A stretch of DNA of 64,000 nucleotides, taken from NCBI RefSeq assembly GCF_003323745.1, contig NZ_QOIL01000011.1, positions 1 through 64,000 of the forward strand. Direction: 5' to 3'. The DNA comes from Sphaerisporangium album (lineage in GTDB: Bacteria > Actinomycetota > Actinomycetes > Streptosporangiales > Streptosporangiaceae). A program made the position numbers and the translations under genes. The notes under the pieces were generated by a model. The model did no database searches and was not told the origin of the DNA. It worked only from the letters and a program-made list of their open reading frames with translations. Below are positions 1-7,039 of the stretch, in pieces (position 1 is the stretch's first letter; every line of letters starts with the position of its first letter).

Positions 1-8
1 CTGACCAT

Positions 9-96
9 CCACCGGGAGATCGACCTGGCCACTCACCGGGATTTCCGGTGACCACACCAGGAATTTTGATGGCCACCAGCCGGGAGAAATCTGGCC
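9..96. repeat. Four degenerate ~22-bp direct repeats at the left edge
   Basis: Four imperfect copies of a unit resembling CACCGGGA-(5-7 nt)-TGGCC/GTGACC begin near positions 9, 32, 54 and 75, with a weaker fifth copy after 97. They are AT-richer than the flanking genes and carry no open frame beyond a 16-codon stub ending at 51. Multiple degenerate terminal repeats are known at the ends of some insertion sequences such as the IS21 family, so this may be the edge or remnant of an element lying left of the window. That origin is inference only. Confidence 0.45.
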
Positions 97-579
97 GCTC
101 AACTGGAGAACGGCGTGTCCGCTAGCAAAGGGCCCCTTGTCCCCTCCCCGGGGACGTGCCGTCCTGGCCGCGTGTCAATGATCGGCCCCGGACGGCGGCG
201 CGGGCGTCCGCCCAGAGGGTGATTCGCGGGTACGCCGTCCGAGGGACCGGAGCCAGGCGACGGGGGCGCTCAGGATGCAGGCGGCCGTCCAGTGCGGCGT
301 CCGCGAGGGGAGGCGGGGAGCCTCCCGCGGCCCGATCGGGGCCGCCGGGTCACCCGTCCGCAAGGTCGTCGCAAGGACTCGCCCGCATAGTTGAAAAACA
401 AACGAATAACAACGTCAGACGCAGTACTCGAAGCCTGCCACAAGTACGTCCACTTGGTGAAGGTCATCCGGCTCGCCGCACCGGCCGGGGGGACCCTCTC
501 ATCGCCGCACAAGCACGGGTGGGGGCCCGCGCTCCGATCGCCGGCCTGGGCGCCGGCCACATCGCACTGGAGGACGACC
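97..579. other. Gene-poor leader of the Crp/cyclase-like operon
   Basis: No convincing gene is present. Open frames crossing this stretch are compositional shadows. An A-rich tract around 390-410 stands out from the GC-rich surroundings and is the likely promoter zone for the regulator starting at 580, but no clear -35/-10 pair was found. Confidence 0.4.
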
Positions 580-1326
580 ATGACCGGCCCCGATTTCGGG
601 CGGCTCCGCGATATACGCAAGGTGGGGGACTGGCCCCCGGGCAGCCTTCTGGGCGGGCTCGGCGAGGCGGCCAAGGACGGGTTCCTCGCGCTGGGGAGGC
701 CGAGACAGCTGGCGGCCGGCGAGACGCTCTTCGCCGAAGGGGACCGCTCGACCGACGTCTTCCTCCTCCTCGACGCGTGCGTGAAGATCACCATGGCGAA
801 CGAGTGGGGCAGGACCGCGCTGCTCGGCCTGCGCGTCTGCGGCGACCTGGCCGGGGAGTTCGCCGCGCTGGACGGCCGGCCGCGCGCCGTCACGGCCGCC
901 GCCGCCGGGCACTGCCTCGTGCGCGTCATACCCCAGGACGACTTCCTCGGCTTCCTGCGGCGCTGCCCCGAGGCCGCCTCCGCCGTCCAGCGCACGGGCC
1001 GGGCCGGGCCGCGCCCCGCGGACGGCCGCCACGCCGAGTTCGGCACCCTGCCCGCCCTCAGGCGGCTGGCCCGCGTCCTCGTCGAGCTCGCGGGCCACGG
1101 CACGGACGTGCCCGAGGGGCTCATGATCGACGTCGACCTCACGCGGGCGGAGCTCGCCGCGCTGGTGGGGGCCGGCGAGCCGACCGTCCACCGTGCCCTC
1201 GACGTGTTGCGCCGCGGCGGCATCCTCGGCACCGACGCCCGCCGCATCGTCGTCCACGACGTGCGCAGGCTGCGCGGCCTCGCCGGGCTCGGCGGCCGCC
1301 TCTGGGAGTACGAGGTCCCGGCATGA
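580..1326 (+). CDS. Crp/Fnr-family transcriptional regulator
   Basis: A 248-aa cytoplasmic DNA-binding regulator. The N-terminal half (about residues 30-135) is a cyclic-nucleotide-binding beta-barrel, with a phosphate-binding-cassette-like stretch reading GDLAGEFAALDGRPRAV. The C-terminal part (about 170-230) is a winged helix-turn-helix containing LTRAELAALVGAGEPTVHRA. I chose the ATG at 580 because GGAGG lies 6 bases upstream and the protein then begins just before the family domain; a longer in-frame reading from 391 adds a low-complexity segment. Its stop overlaps the ATG of the next gene by 4 bases (ATGA), so it is probably translationally coupled to the cyclase-like protein. That makes a nucleotide-sensing pair plausible, but the ligand is unknown. 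Confidence 0.9.
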   Translation: MTGPDFGRLRDIRKVGDWPPGSLLGGLGEAAKDGFLALGRPRQLAAGETLFAEGDRSTDVFLLLDACVKITMANEWGRTALLGLRVCGDLAGEFAALDGRPRAVTAAAAGHCLVRVIPQDDFLGFLRRCPEAASAVQRTGRAGPRPADGRHAEFGTLPALRRLARVLVELAGHGTDVPEGLMIDVDLTRAELAALVGAGEPTVHRALDVLRRGGILGTDARRIVVHDVRRLRGLAGLGGRLWEYEVPA

Positions 1327-2231
1327 GGGCGCCCTCGCGCTGGCGCGCCTTCGGCGGCTGCGTCTCCAGAACACCTTCCAAGGCCGATCCGGCCGATGCG
1401 GGCGGGGGTGCGGACGCGGCCGAGGTGGTGGAGAAGGTGGACCTGGCCTACCCGGGCAACCCTGCCAAGGCGGGGAAATCGGCGGAGCCGAACGACTGGT
1501 CCGGGTCCGTCCGCCGGCTGTGCGTCGCCGTGGACGCCGACGGGCCCGCCGAGCTCGCCGGACCCGAGCACCTCTACGGCCTCGTCGCGGACGCGAGCCG
1601 GCGGGCGGGCGTGGACCGTCTCTACCTCGCCCGGCGGCCCGGCGGTTCCCTCCCGGGCCGTCACCGGTCCTCCGGCGGACTGCTCTTCGTCCTGCCGCCC
1701 GGGGTGGACGAGGCCCGCGTCGTCGCCGGCCTCCTCAGCGAACTGCGCCTCGCCCTCGGCCGCCCCGGCGGTCGCGACACCCTTTCCCGTGACCGGCGTG
1801 ACCCTGGCGACGTGCGCGGGGGGCGTCCCGCCGGTCACCGGGACCGGATCAGGATGCGCGTGGCCTTCCACCAGGGACCCACCCGAGTGGTCGACGGCGG
1901 CTTCGCCGGCAAGGCGGTCGACGCCGTCTGCCTGCTCCGCGACAGCGAGGTCCTCAAGGACGCCCTGCGCCACAACCCCGAGGCCGACCTGGCGGTCATC
2001 ATCTCGGCGCAGCTCTTCGAGGACGTGATCGAGCACGAGCACCGCGACCTCAGGAGGCGCGCCTTCCGACGGCTCACGACCCACGCGCCGGGGCCGCTCT
2101 CCGAGGCGTGGATCAGCGTGCCGGACGTCTTCGACGGAAACCGGCGGAGCTTCCGGCACGGCCGCGTCCTCGGCGCCCCGGCGCCGCCGCCCGCCCGTCC
2201 CGTCCCGGTCGTCAGCATCGACGAGTACTGA
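1323..2231 (+). CDS. Nucleotide-cyclase-like protein, probably degenerate
   Basis: A 302-aa protein. From about residue 60 to 250 it follows the layout of actinobacterial class III cyclase-like domains: a first strand VAVDADG carrying the usual metal-binding Asp, a helix LYGLVADASRRAGVDRLY, the strand LLFVLPPGVDEARVV, then RMRVAFHQG, the G-x-A-V-D-A-V-C-L-L-R-D segment and LAVIISAQLFEDVI. The second metal-binding GDG of active cyclases is replaced by SSGG before LLFVLPP, so catalysis may be lost and nucleotide binding kept. The C-terminal tail is Pro/Arg-rich. The start is coupled to the upstream Crp/Fnr regulator through ATGA. Assignment rests on motif order, not on a search; the exact substrate is unknown. 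Confidence 0.6.
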   Translation: MRAPSRWRAFGGCVSRTPSKADPADAGGGADAAEVVEKVDLAYPGNPAKAGKSAEPNDWSGSVRRLCVAVDADGPAELAGPEHLYGLVADASRRAGVDRLYLARRPGGSLPGRHRSSGGLLFVLPPGVDEARVVAGLLSELRLALGRPGGRDTLSRDRRDPGDVRGGRPAGHRDRIRMRVAFHQGPTRVVDGGFAGKAVDAVCLLRDSEVLKDALRHNPEADLAVIISAQLFEDVIEHEHRDLRRRAFRRLTTHAPGPLSEAWISVPDVFDGNRRSFRHGRVLGAPAPPPARPVPVVSIDEY

Positions 2232-2243
2232 GACGGATCCGGC

Positions 2244-2495
2244 ATGAGCGGAACACCGGACGGCGACAGGAGGCCACAGGCGTGGCACGAGCCCGGTGAG
2301 GTCCACGAGGGGCTCTACGATCTGGTCCGCGCCGTGGAACGTTACAGGCGCCTGGCCCGCCGGCGCGCGGCCGTCGTCAACGCGATCCGCCGCGTCCTGC
2401 GCGGCGGCCGCCACGGGCTAGGCGATCTCGCGCGCGGTGGCGCGTCCCTCGTGGCCCGCCGCTGGGGGGCGCTGCGGCGGCGCCTCCGGCGGTGA
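2244..2495 (+). CDS. Small basic protein of unknown function
   Basis: An 83-aa protein with roughly a quarter Arg residues. It is predicted to be mostly helical, with an amphipathic stretch LYDLVRAVERYRRLARRRAAVVNAIRRVLRGG. There is no membrane segment or recognised domain. It starts 12 bases after the cyclase-like gene on the same strand and is therefore probably the third gene of that operon. The start codon has only a weak purine-rich stretch upstream. It could be a nucleic-acid- or membrane-surface-binding partner; this is speculation from charge alone. Confidence 0.5.
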   Translation: MSGTPDGDRRPQAWHEPGEVHEGLYDLVRAVERYRRLARRRAAVVNAIRRVLRGGRHGLGDLARGGASLVARRWGALRRRLRR

Positions 2496-2663
2496 CCCGC
2501 GAAAGTGAGGGAAGGGTCGCGGGGTGGTGTTAGCGTGGCGTCCTGCGGGACGGGCGTCCCGGGGCCCGGCGAGACATGCCGAGTCCCGGCGCCACCGGCG
2601 GGCAGTTGTTGCCCTTATGGCCGTCGCGGGCGAGTCCCTAGTCTCTCGGCATCGGAGGTGTCC

Positions 2664-3485
2664 ATGAAGGTCGTCGGCAGTGCCGTGGTCGGAGTCGATC
2701 GAGGGCGGGTCTGGGCCGCCTTGCAGGACCCGGCGGTTCTGGTGCGCACCATCCCCGGCTGTAAGCGGCTGGAGGCGACCGGCGCCGACACCTACCGCAT
2801 GACGGTCACCGCGGGCGTCGCCTCGATCAAGGGCGTCTACGAGGGCGAGGTCGCGCTGTCCGACCCAGAGGAGCCCGAAGGGTTCACCCTCCGCGCCCGG
2901 GGAGCCGGAGCCCCCGGCACGGTCGACGCGACCGTCCGCATCCGCCTCAGCGAGGTCGACGGCGGGTCCACCCGGGTCGACTACGACGCCGAGGCGGTCG
3001 TCGGCGGCATGATCGGCGGTGTGGGCCAGCGCATGCTCGGCTCGGTCGCCAAGAAGACCGCAGGAGAGTTCTTCACCGCCGTGGAACACCACCTGCGCGG
3101 AGGCGCCGCCACCGTCACCGCCGAGCCGGCCCCCGCCGAGACCACCCCGGCGCAGGCCGCCGCCGGCCCCGTCGTGCCCGCCACGACCCCGGCGGCCCCC
3201 GGTACAAGTGCCGCCGTCCCCGGTCCCACCCCGGCCGTCGCCGGTGCGAGCCCCGCCACCACCGGCGCGGCCGTCGCGGTGCCCGCCTCAAGCCCGGCCG
3301 CCACGAGCCCCGCCACGACGGCCGTCCCCGCTACCGTGGGTCAGGTGTTCGAACGGCCGCGCGCCGAGCGGGGATCGTCCGGAACTCCCGTGTGGCCGGT
3401 GCTGACGGCCTTCGGCATGGGCGCGGGCGTCGCACTGGGCAGCGCCGTGATCGGCTGGCTCCTCGGCCGCTCCGGCCGCCGCTAG
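2664..3485 (+). CDS. CoxG-like SRPBCC protein with C-terminal membrane anchor
   Basis: A 273-aa protein. Residues 1-150 form a SRPBCC/CoxG (carbon monoxide dehydrogenase subunit G) fold, seen in VVGVDRGRVWAALQDPAVLV, TIPGCKRLEATG and the closing helix GGVGQRMLGSVAKKTAGEFF. This is followed by about 80 residues of Ala/Pro/Thr-rich linker and one C-terminal hydrophobic helix near residue 245 ending in RSGRR. In CO dehydrogenase systems CoxG proteins help recruit the enzyme to the membrane, but no coxL/M/S genes are in the window, so the partner is unknown. The ATG at 2664 has GGAGG 6 bases upstream; an upstream in-frame extension lacks one. Confidence 0.85.
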   Translation: MKVVGSAVVGVDRGRVWAALQDPAVLVRTIPGCKRLEATGADTYRMTVTAGVASIKGVYEGEVALSDPEEPEGFTLRARGAGAPGTVDATVRIRLSEVDGGSTRVDYDAEAVVGGMIGGVGQRMLGSVAKKTAGEFFTAVEHHLRGGAATVTAEPAPAETTPAQAAAGPVVPATTPAAPGTSAAVPGPTPAVAGASPATTGAAVAVPASSPAATSPATTAVPATVGQVFERPRAERGSSGTPVWPVLTAFGMGAGVALGSAVIGWLLGRSGRR

Positions 3486-3774
3486 CCCCGGCGCTTTCCG
3501 GCGGCCGTCGGCCGAGACCGCGAGTGATCGGTCCGGCCGGATCTGAACCGTATGGATCGGACGCGGGTGCGGGCGTCGCCTCGCGTTCGATAGATCTTTC
3601 CAATTCTCTCGGGGACGTTCCCGCGTGGGGGGACGTCGCCTTGGCCGGAGGCTTTACCCACCTGCGGTTGTACCGCCACGGGGGCCGGGTGGGTCGGCCC
3701 GGGGCGTGACCGCCACCCGTACGGGGTAGATCCCGATCTTGTTACGGAGCCTCGCGGAGAAGGATCTCCCGGCG
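3486..3774. other. Intergenic region, no gene seen
   Basis: About 290 bases between the CoxG-like gene and the unknown gene at 3788. It holds no convincing open frame with coding bias; the only recognisable element is the promoter-like hexamer at its right edge. Confidence 0.4.
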
Positions 3775-3780
3775 TAACGT
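3775..3780 (+). promoter_or_regulatory. Leaderless-type -10 element TAACGT
   Basis: TAACGT ends 7 bases before the ATG at 3788 and no Shine-Dalgarno lies at the proper distance, so transcription probably begins at or next to the start codon. GTTACG lies about 30 bases upstream but is a poor -35. Confidence 0.5.
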
Positions 3781-3787
3781 GGTGGGC

Positions 3788-4690
3788 ATGCGAGAGTTCC
3801 GTGCGGAGGACGCCCGGACGCAGGCCCGGCGGCTCATCCACGACCTGCTCGGCGAGGACCACCCGACCGCCGCGTCGCTGCTGGCCGCGGCCAGGGACGC
3901 GCTCGGCGACGACCGGGCGGCACGCTGCGCCGGGCTCGCCCAAGGCGCCCCGCTCACCCGCAGATCGTCCGAGCTCGCGGCCATCGCCGGTCTGCTCGTC
4001 GGCACAGGCGTGCTCGGCGCGGGCTGGTGGTCGTCCGGGCGGGGCGGGAAGATCCCCGCCCCGGACGAGGTGCTCGCCGACGGCACCGCCATCGAGCCGT
4101 GGACCGACCTCACCGTCCTGGAGATGCTCGCCGCCTGGATCGCCGACGATGCCGCCGACGAGGCCTGGGGCACGCCGGTCGGCGCGGTCGACCTCAACTC
4201 CTGGCAGGCGGAGGACCGCGTCGAGCTGCCCCCCGGCGCCACCGCCGGCGCGCGCCTCGTGGCCGCCTTCGACGCGGGCGGGCGCGTGGACGCCGTCGTG
4301 GTGGAGCGCCTGGACGGCTCGCTCGGCTCCAACCTCGACTTCTCGTCGCTGCGCTACGCCGGGCCCGCCGAGGCCCAGTGGAGCTGGGGCGTGGCCGCGG
4401 GCCTCGGCCCTCACCCCCTCCCCGGCGAGGATCCCGACCCGTACGCCGTCACGGTCGACCAGCGTGTGGCCGAGACACTGCGTCAGTGGGCGCTGCGCCA
4501 CGGCGCCACGATCGAGCAGATCGGCCCGTGGTGGCAGGCCAAGGGGGACGTGATCGCCGCCGTCGAGCGCGCCGACTGGATGTGGCGCAGCGGCGAGTGG
4601 TTCGCCTGGTGGCGCGCGGCCTCGGCCCTGGTCGGCGGCGACCCCGTGCAGATCGCCGCCCGCATGGACGACATCGCCTCTGCTCCCTGA
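3788..4690 (+). CDS. Conserved-looking protein of unknown function
   Basis: A 300-aa protein that I cannot assign to a family. It begins with a helical segment (REFRAEDARTQARRLIHDLL), has a short hydrophobic stretch ELAAIAGLLVGTGVLGAGWW at about residues 60-80, then a Trp-rich acidic globular part with TDLTVLEMLAAWIADD, WQAKGDVIAAVERADWMW and FAWWRAA near the end. Codon bias is fully typical of the neighbourhood, so it is a real gene. The ATG is preceded by TAACGT at leaderless spacing; in-frame GTG codons at 3779 and 3782 are alternative starts. The hydrophobic stretch could be a single membrane pass or the core of the fold. Confidence 0.7.
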   Translation: MREFRAEDARTQARRLIHDLLGEDHPTAASLLAAARDALGDDRAARCAGLAQGAPLTRRSSELAAIAGLLVGTGVLGAGWWSSGRGGKIPAPDEVLADGTAIEPWTDLTVLEMLAAWIADDAADEAWGTPVGAVDLNSWQAEDRVELPPGATAGARLVAAFDAGGRVDAVVVERLDGSLGSNLDFSSLRYAGPAEAQWSWGVAAGLGPHPLPGEDPDPYAVTVDQRVAETLRQWALRHGATIEQIGPWWQAKGDVIAAVERADWMWRSGEWFAWWRAASALVGGDPVQIAARMDDIASAP

Positions 4691-4770
4691 ATCCTTCCTC
4701 CGGGGAGTCCGGTGTCCGGCTCAGGCGACCCCTCGCCCCGGCGTGCCCGCTTCGGAGGCCGCCGGTGGAC

Positions 4771-5445
4771 TCAGGCCGGGGCGGCCAGGCGCGGGTGCTC
4801 CGCGCCGCCCAGGTCGCCGGTGCCCAGGTCGCCGTTGCGGTAGTGGCGGCGGCAGAGCACGCGGTAGTGCACCTGTGAGCCGTCGGTGTCGGCGATCACG
4901 ACCTGCTCGCCGGTGCGCACCATGACCCCGTCCGCGACGCGGGCGTTGAGCCTGCCCTGGCGGCCGCACCAGCACAGCACCTCCACCTGCAGCCGGACCA
5001 CCTCGTCGGCCAGCTCGAACAGCCGCCGCGCCGCCGGGAACATCCGCGACCGGAAGTCCGAGGCCAGGCCGAAGGCGTACACGTCGACGCCGTGATCGTC
5101 GACGAGGTCGGCGAGCTGCTCGATCTGCTCGACGGTGTAGAAGCACGCCTCGTCGCAGATCAGGTAGTCGATGCCGTCGCGGGCGGCCACGAGCCGCACC
5201 AGGTCGAGCTCCTCGCCGACCTCGATGGCGTCCAGTCCCAGCCCGATGCGGCTGGTGACCTGGGCCTCGCCCGACCGGTCGTGTTTGGTGAGCACGAGCC
5301 CGCGCCTGCCCTGGCGGCTGTGGTTGTAGTTCATCTGCAGGGCCAGCGTCGACTTGCCGCAGTCCATGGGACCGTGGAAGAACCGCAGCACGCCGTCGCG
5401 GCGGGAATGCGCGGGGGCGCTGGAGAGGGCGGGCGTTTCGTTCAC
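4771..5445 (-). CDS. tdk: Thymidine kinase (type II)
   Basis: A 224-aa cytoplasmic enzyme that phosphorylates thymidine to dTMP with ATP in pyrimidine salvage. The Walker A motif GPMDCGKST is at residues 25-33, the Walker B/catalytic segment ICDEACF contains Glu99, and the lasso strand reads YAFGLASDFR. The structural zinc ligands appear as CWC (158, 160) and CRRH (198, 201). The length is near that of bacterial TK1-type enzymes, with a short extra N-terminal tail and a disordered C-terminus. The GTG start has a TATGCT hexamer 8 bases upstream and no Shine-Dalgarno, so the mRNA is probably leaderless. Confidence 0.97.
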   Translation of the reverse strand: MNETPALSSAPAHSRRDGVLRFFHGPMDCGKSTLALQMNYNHSRQGRRGLVLTKHDRSGEAQVTSRIGLGLDAIEVGEELDLVRLVAARDGIDYLICDEACFYTVEQIEQLADLVDDHGVDVYAFGLASDFRSRMFPAARRLFELADEVVRLQVEVLCWCGRQGRLNARVADGVMVRTGEQVVIADTDGSQVHYRVLCRRHYRNGDLGTGDLGGAEHPRLAAPA

Positions 5446-5453
5446 GGCCCGTC

Positions 5454-5459
5454 AGCATA
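5454..5459 (-). promoter_or_regulatory. Leaderless-type -10 element of tdk (TATGCT)
   Basis: On the minus strand TATGCT ends 8 bases before the GTG start of thymidine kinase at 5445, with no Shine-Dalgarno in between. Confidence 0.5.
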
Positions 5460-5594
5460 CAGAGCGGCACTCGGGCCCCTGCCATCGGTTCCGGGGGCGG
5501 GTCCGGGATCCAAGGGGTGTCCGGGGTGGGGTGGACGCCGGAACGGGCGGCCTGCCGGAAGCCGGACGGACGGGTGGCCCCTCGATGACGTCCC

Positions 5595-6893
5595 TCACAC
5601 GCGCGTCGCGACGTGCCGCAGCCGGGACATCCCGGCGACCGGCACCCGGGACGTTTCCCGGCCTCCGCCGCCGGACCCGAACCCGATGACGCCGCTGTCG
5701 AATCCCGCGTAGACGCCGCCGTCCAGGCTCACGGCGACGCCCATGGCCGCGCCCGGCAGCCGCCACTCCTCGCGCACCTTGAGGGAGACGCCGTCCACGA
5801 CCCGGACCGACGACCCGGCGGCGAGGTACAACGAGTCCGCGGACGCGGCCGCCCACGCCGTGCCGGACGCCCTGCCGACCCGTGCCTTCCGCTCGATCGC
5901 CAGGGACTCCAGGCCGACCTTCACCAGGGTCCCGCTGCTCCCGTCGTACACGAACAGCCCGTCGGCCGAGACCGCCGCCGTGTGCCGCTCGGCGGGGCCG
6001 CGGCCGAACGGCTCGGGCAGGTCGACGCAGTACGCCCACCGCTGTTCCAGGTCCAGGACGTGCACGAACGCGTGCACCGGCTCTTTCTCCCCCGGCGCGG
6101 TGCGCCCGGCCAGCAGGTCGCGGGTGTGCAGGTGGCCGGGCTGGTGGGTGTAGAGGGTGTGGAGCCGCCGGTGGTCCGGCGCGAGCACCGCCGCGCGGCC
6201 CTCCCCGCGCATGGTCTCCTCGGCGCCCTCGGGGATGAGCTTCTTCTGGCGCGTCCACAACGGCCCGAGCGTGCCGCTCACGAAGTCGTACATGCGCACC
6301 CGGTAGCGGTCCGGCGCGGTGGCCGGCAGGTACTCCAGGACGAACAGCGCGTCGCCGCCCCTGGAGAAGGCGTCCGGCTCGAAGTTGCCGTCCAGCCGCA
6401 GGGTCCTCGGCGGAGTGCCGCCGGAGGGGTCCGCGACGACGATGGTCGTGCTCCGGCGTCCCGGCCCGCCGTACGGGGACGCCGGGGGAGGCGGGCCGAG
6501 CGCCACCAGGGCCCCGGTTCCGGAGACCGTCCGGACGACCAGGCCGGGCGGGACGGCGGTGCCGGCCAGCTCCTTGCCGGTCGTGGCGTTCAGCATGACC
6601 AGCCGGTTCGCCGGGGTCACGGTGTACAGGCGCGTCCAGTCGGCGCTCGGGACGGTCCGCTCCGCCGACAGGATCGTCGTCCCGGCCGAGCCGTCGATCG
6701 CGGACAGATGGGAGGAGACGTCGGCGTACAGGATGTGCCCGATGGGCCGCGGCGTGCCCGCCCCTGTGGGGCTCGCCGCGTGGACCTTGGGGACGCGGGG
6801 GACGACGGGGGACCGGGTGCAGGCGGTGAGCAGTGCCGTACCCGCCAGACCGCCCGTGAACCTGAGGAAGTCGCGTCGCTGCATGCCCTGCAT
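5595..6893 (-). CDS. Tat-exported lipoprotein, beta-propeller-like
   Basis: A 432-aa exported protein. The N-terminus combines a twin-arginine motif (RRDFLRFTGG, about residues 6-15) with a lipobox LTAC (Cys about 25), so a folded lipoprotein on the outer face of the membrane is expected. The mature part repeats blade-like blocks of about 40-50 residues (for example YVDVSSHLSAIDG-type strands, VLDLEQRWAYCVDLPEP, GLFVYDGSSGTLVKVGLESL, DSLYLAAGSSVRVVDGVSL), as in WD40/YncE-like propellers. No catalytic motif was seen. It is divergent from the hydantoinase genes, which may or may not be functionally related. ATG codons at 6893 and 6884 both precede the RR motif. Confidence 0.75.
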   Translation of the reverse strand: MQGMQRRDFLRFTGGLAGTALLTACTRSPVVPRVPKVHAASPTGAGTPRPIGHILYADVSSHLSAIDGSAGTTILSAERTVPSADWTRLYTVTPANRLVMLNATTGKELAGTAVPPGLVVRTVSGTGALVALGPPPPASPYGGPGRRSTTIVVADPSGGTPPRTLRLDGNFEPDAFSRGGDALFVLEYLPATAPDRYRVRMYDFVSGTLGPLWTRQKKLIPEGAEETMRGEGRAAVLAPDHRRLHTLYTHQPGHLHTRDLLAGRTAPGEKEPVHAFVHVLDLEQRWAYCVDLPEPFGRGPAERHTAAVSADGLFVYDGSSGTLVKVGLESLAIERKARVGRASGTAWAAASADSLYLAAGSSVRVVDGVSLKVREEWRLPGAAMGVAVSLDGGVYAGFDSGVIGFGSGGGGRETSRVPVAGMSRLRHVATRV

Positions 6894-7021
6894 ACCGTCC
6901 CCGCCGCCGGGAGGTTCCAGACGGGGCGGAACGATTCCGAGACCTTCGGAGGCCAGGGGACAACTGCCGACGACACGACGATTCCTTGGCGAAGGTTGCT
7001 GATTCGCGTGGCTGGAGCGTT

Positions 7022-7035
7022 TCAGTAAACACTGA
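7022..7035. promoter_or_regulatory. Short palindrome upstream of the hydantoinase operon
   Basis: TCAGT-AAAC-ACTGA, with perfect 5-bp arms, ends 4 bases before the ATG of the hydantoinase A gene. Its position suggests an operator or a small leader hairpin. No Shine-Dalgarno of normal strength lies between it and the start. Confidence 0.3.
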
Positions 7036-7039
7036 GAGC

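Noticed and set aside
156-1322. Long plus-strand frame upstream of the cyclase-like gene
   Set aside because: It is in frame with the cyclase-like gene but its first ~390 codons read as Arg/Gly/Pro shadow of the overlapping Crp/Fnr gene; the ATG at 1323 with ATGA coupling is the real start.
270-2414. Minus-strand 714-codon frame across the Crp/cyclase locus
   Set aside because: An antisense shadow created by GC bias; the protein has no fold-like features and overlaps three well-supported plus-strand genes.
3331-4501. Minus-strand frames across the CoxG-like gene end and the unknown gene at 3788
   Set aside because: Gly/Ala/Arg-rich antisense shadow with no recognisable domain; the plus strand shows consistent codon bias and a leaderless-type start.
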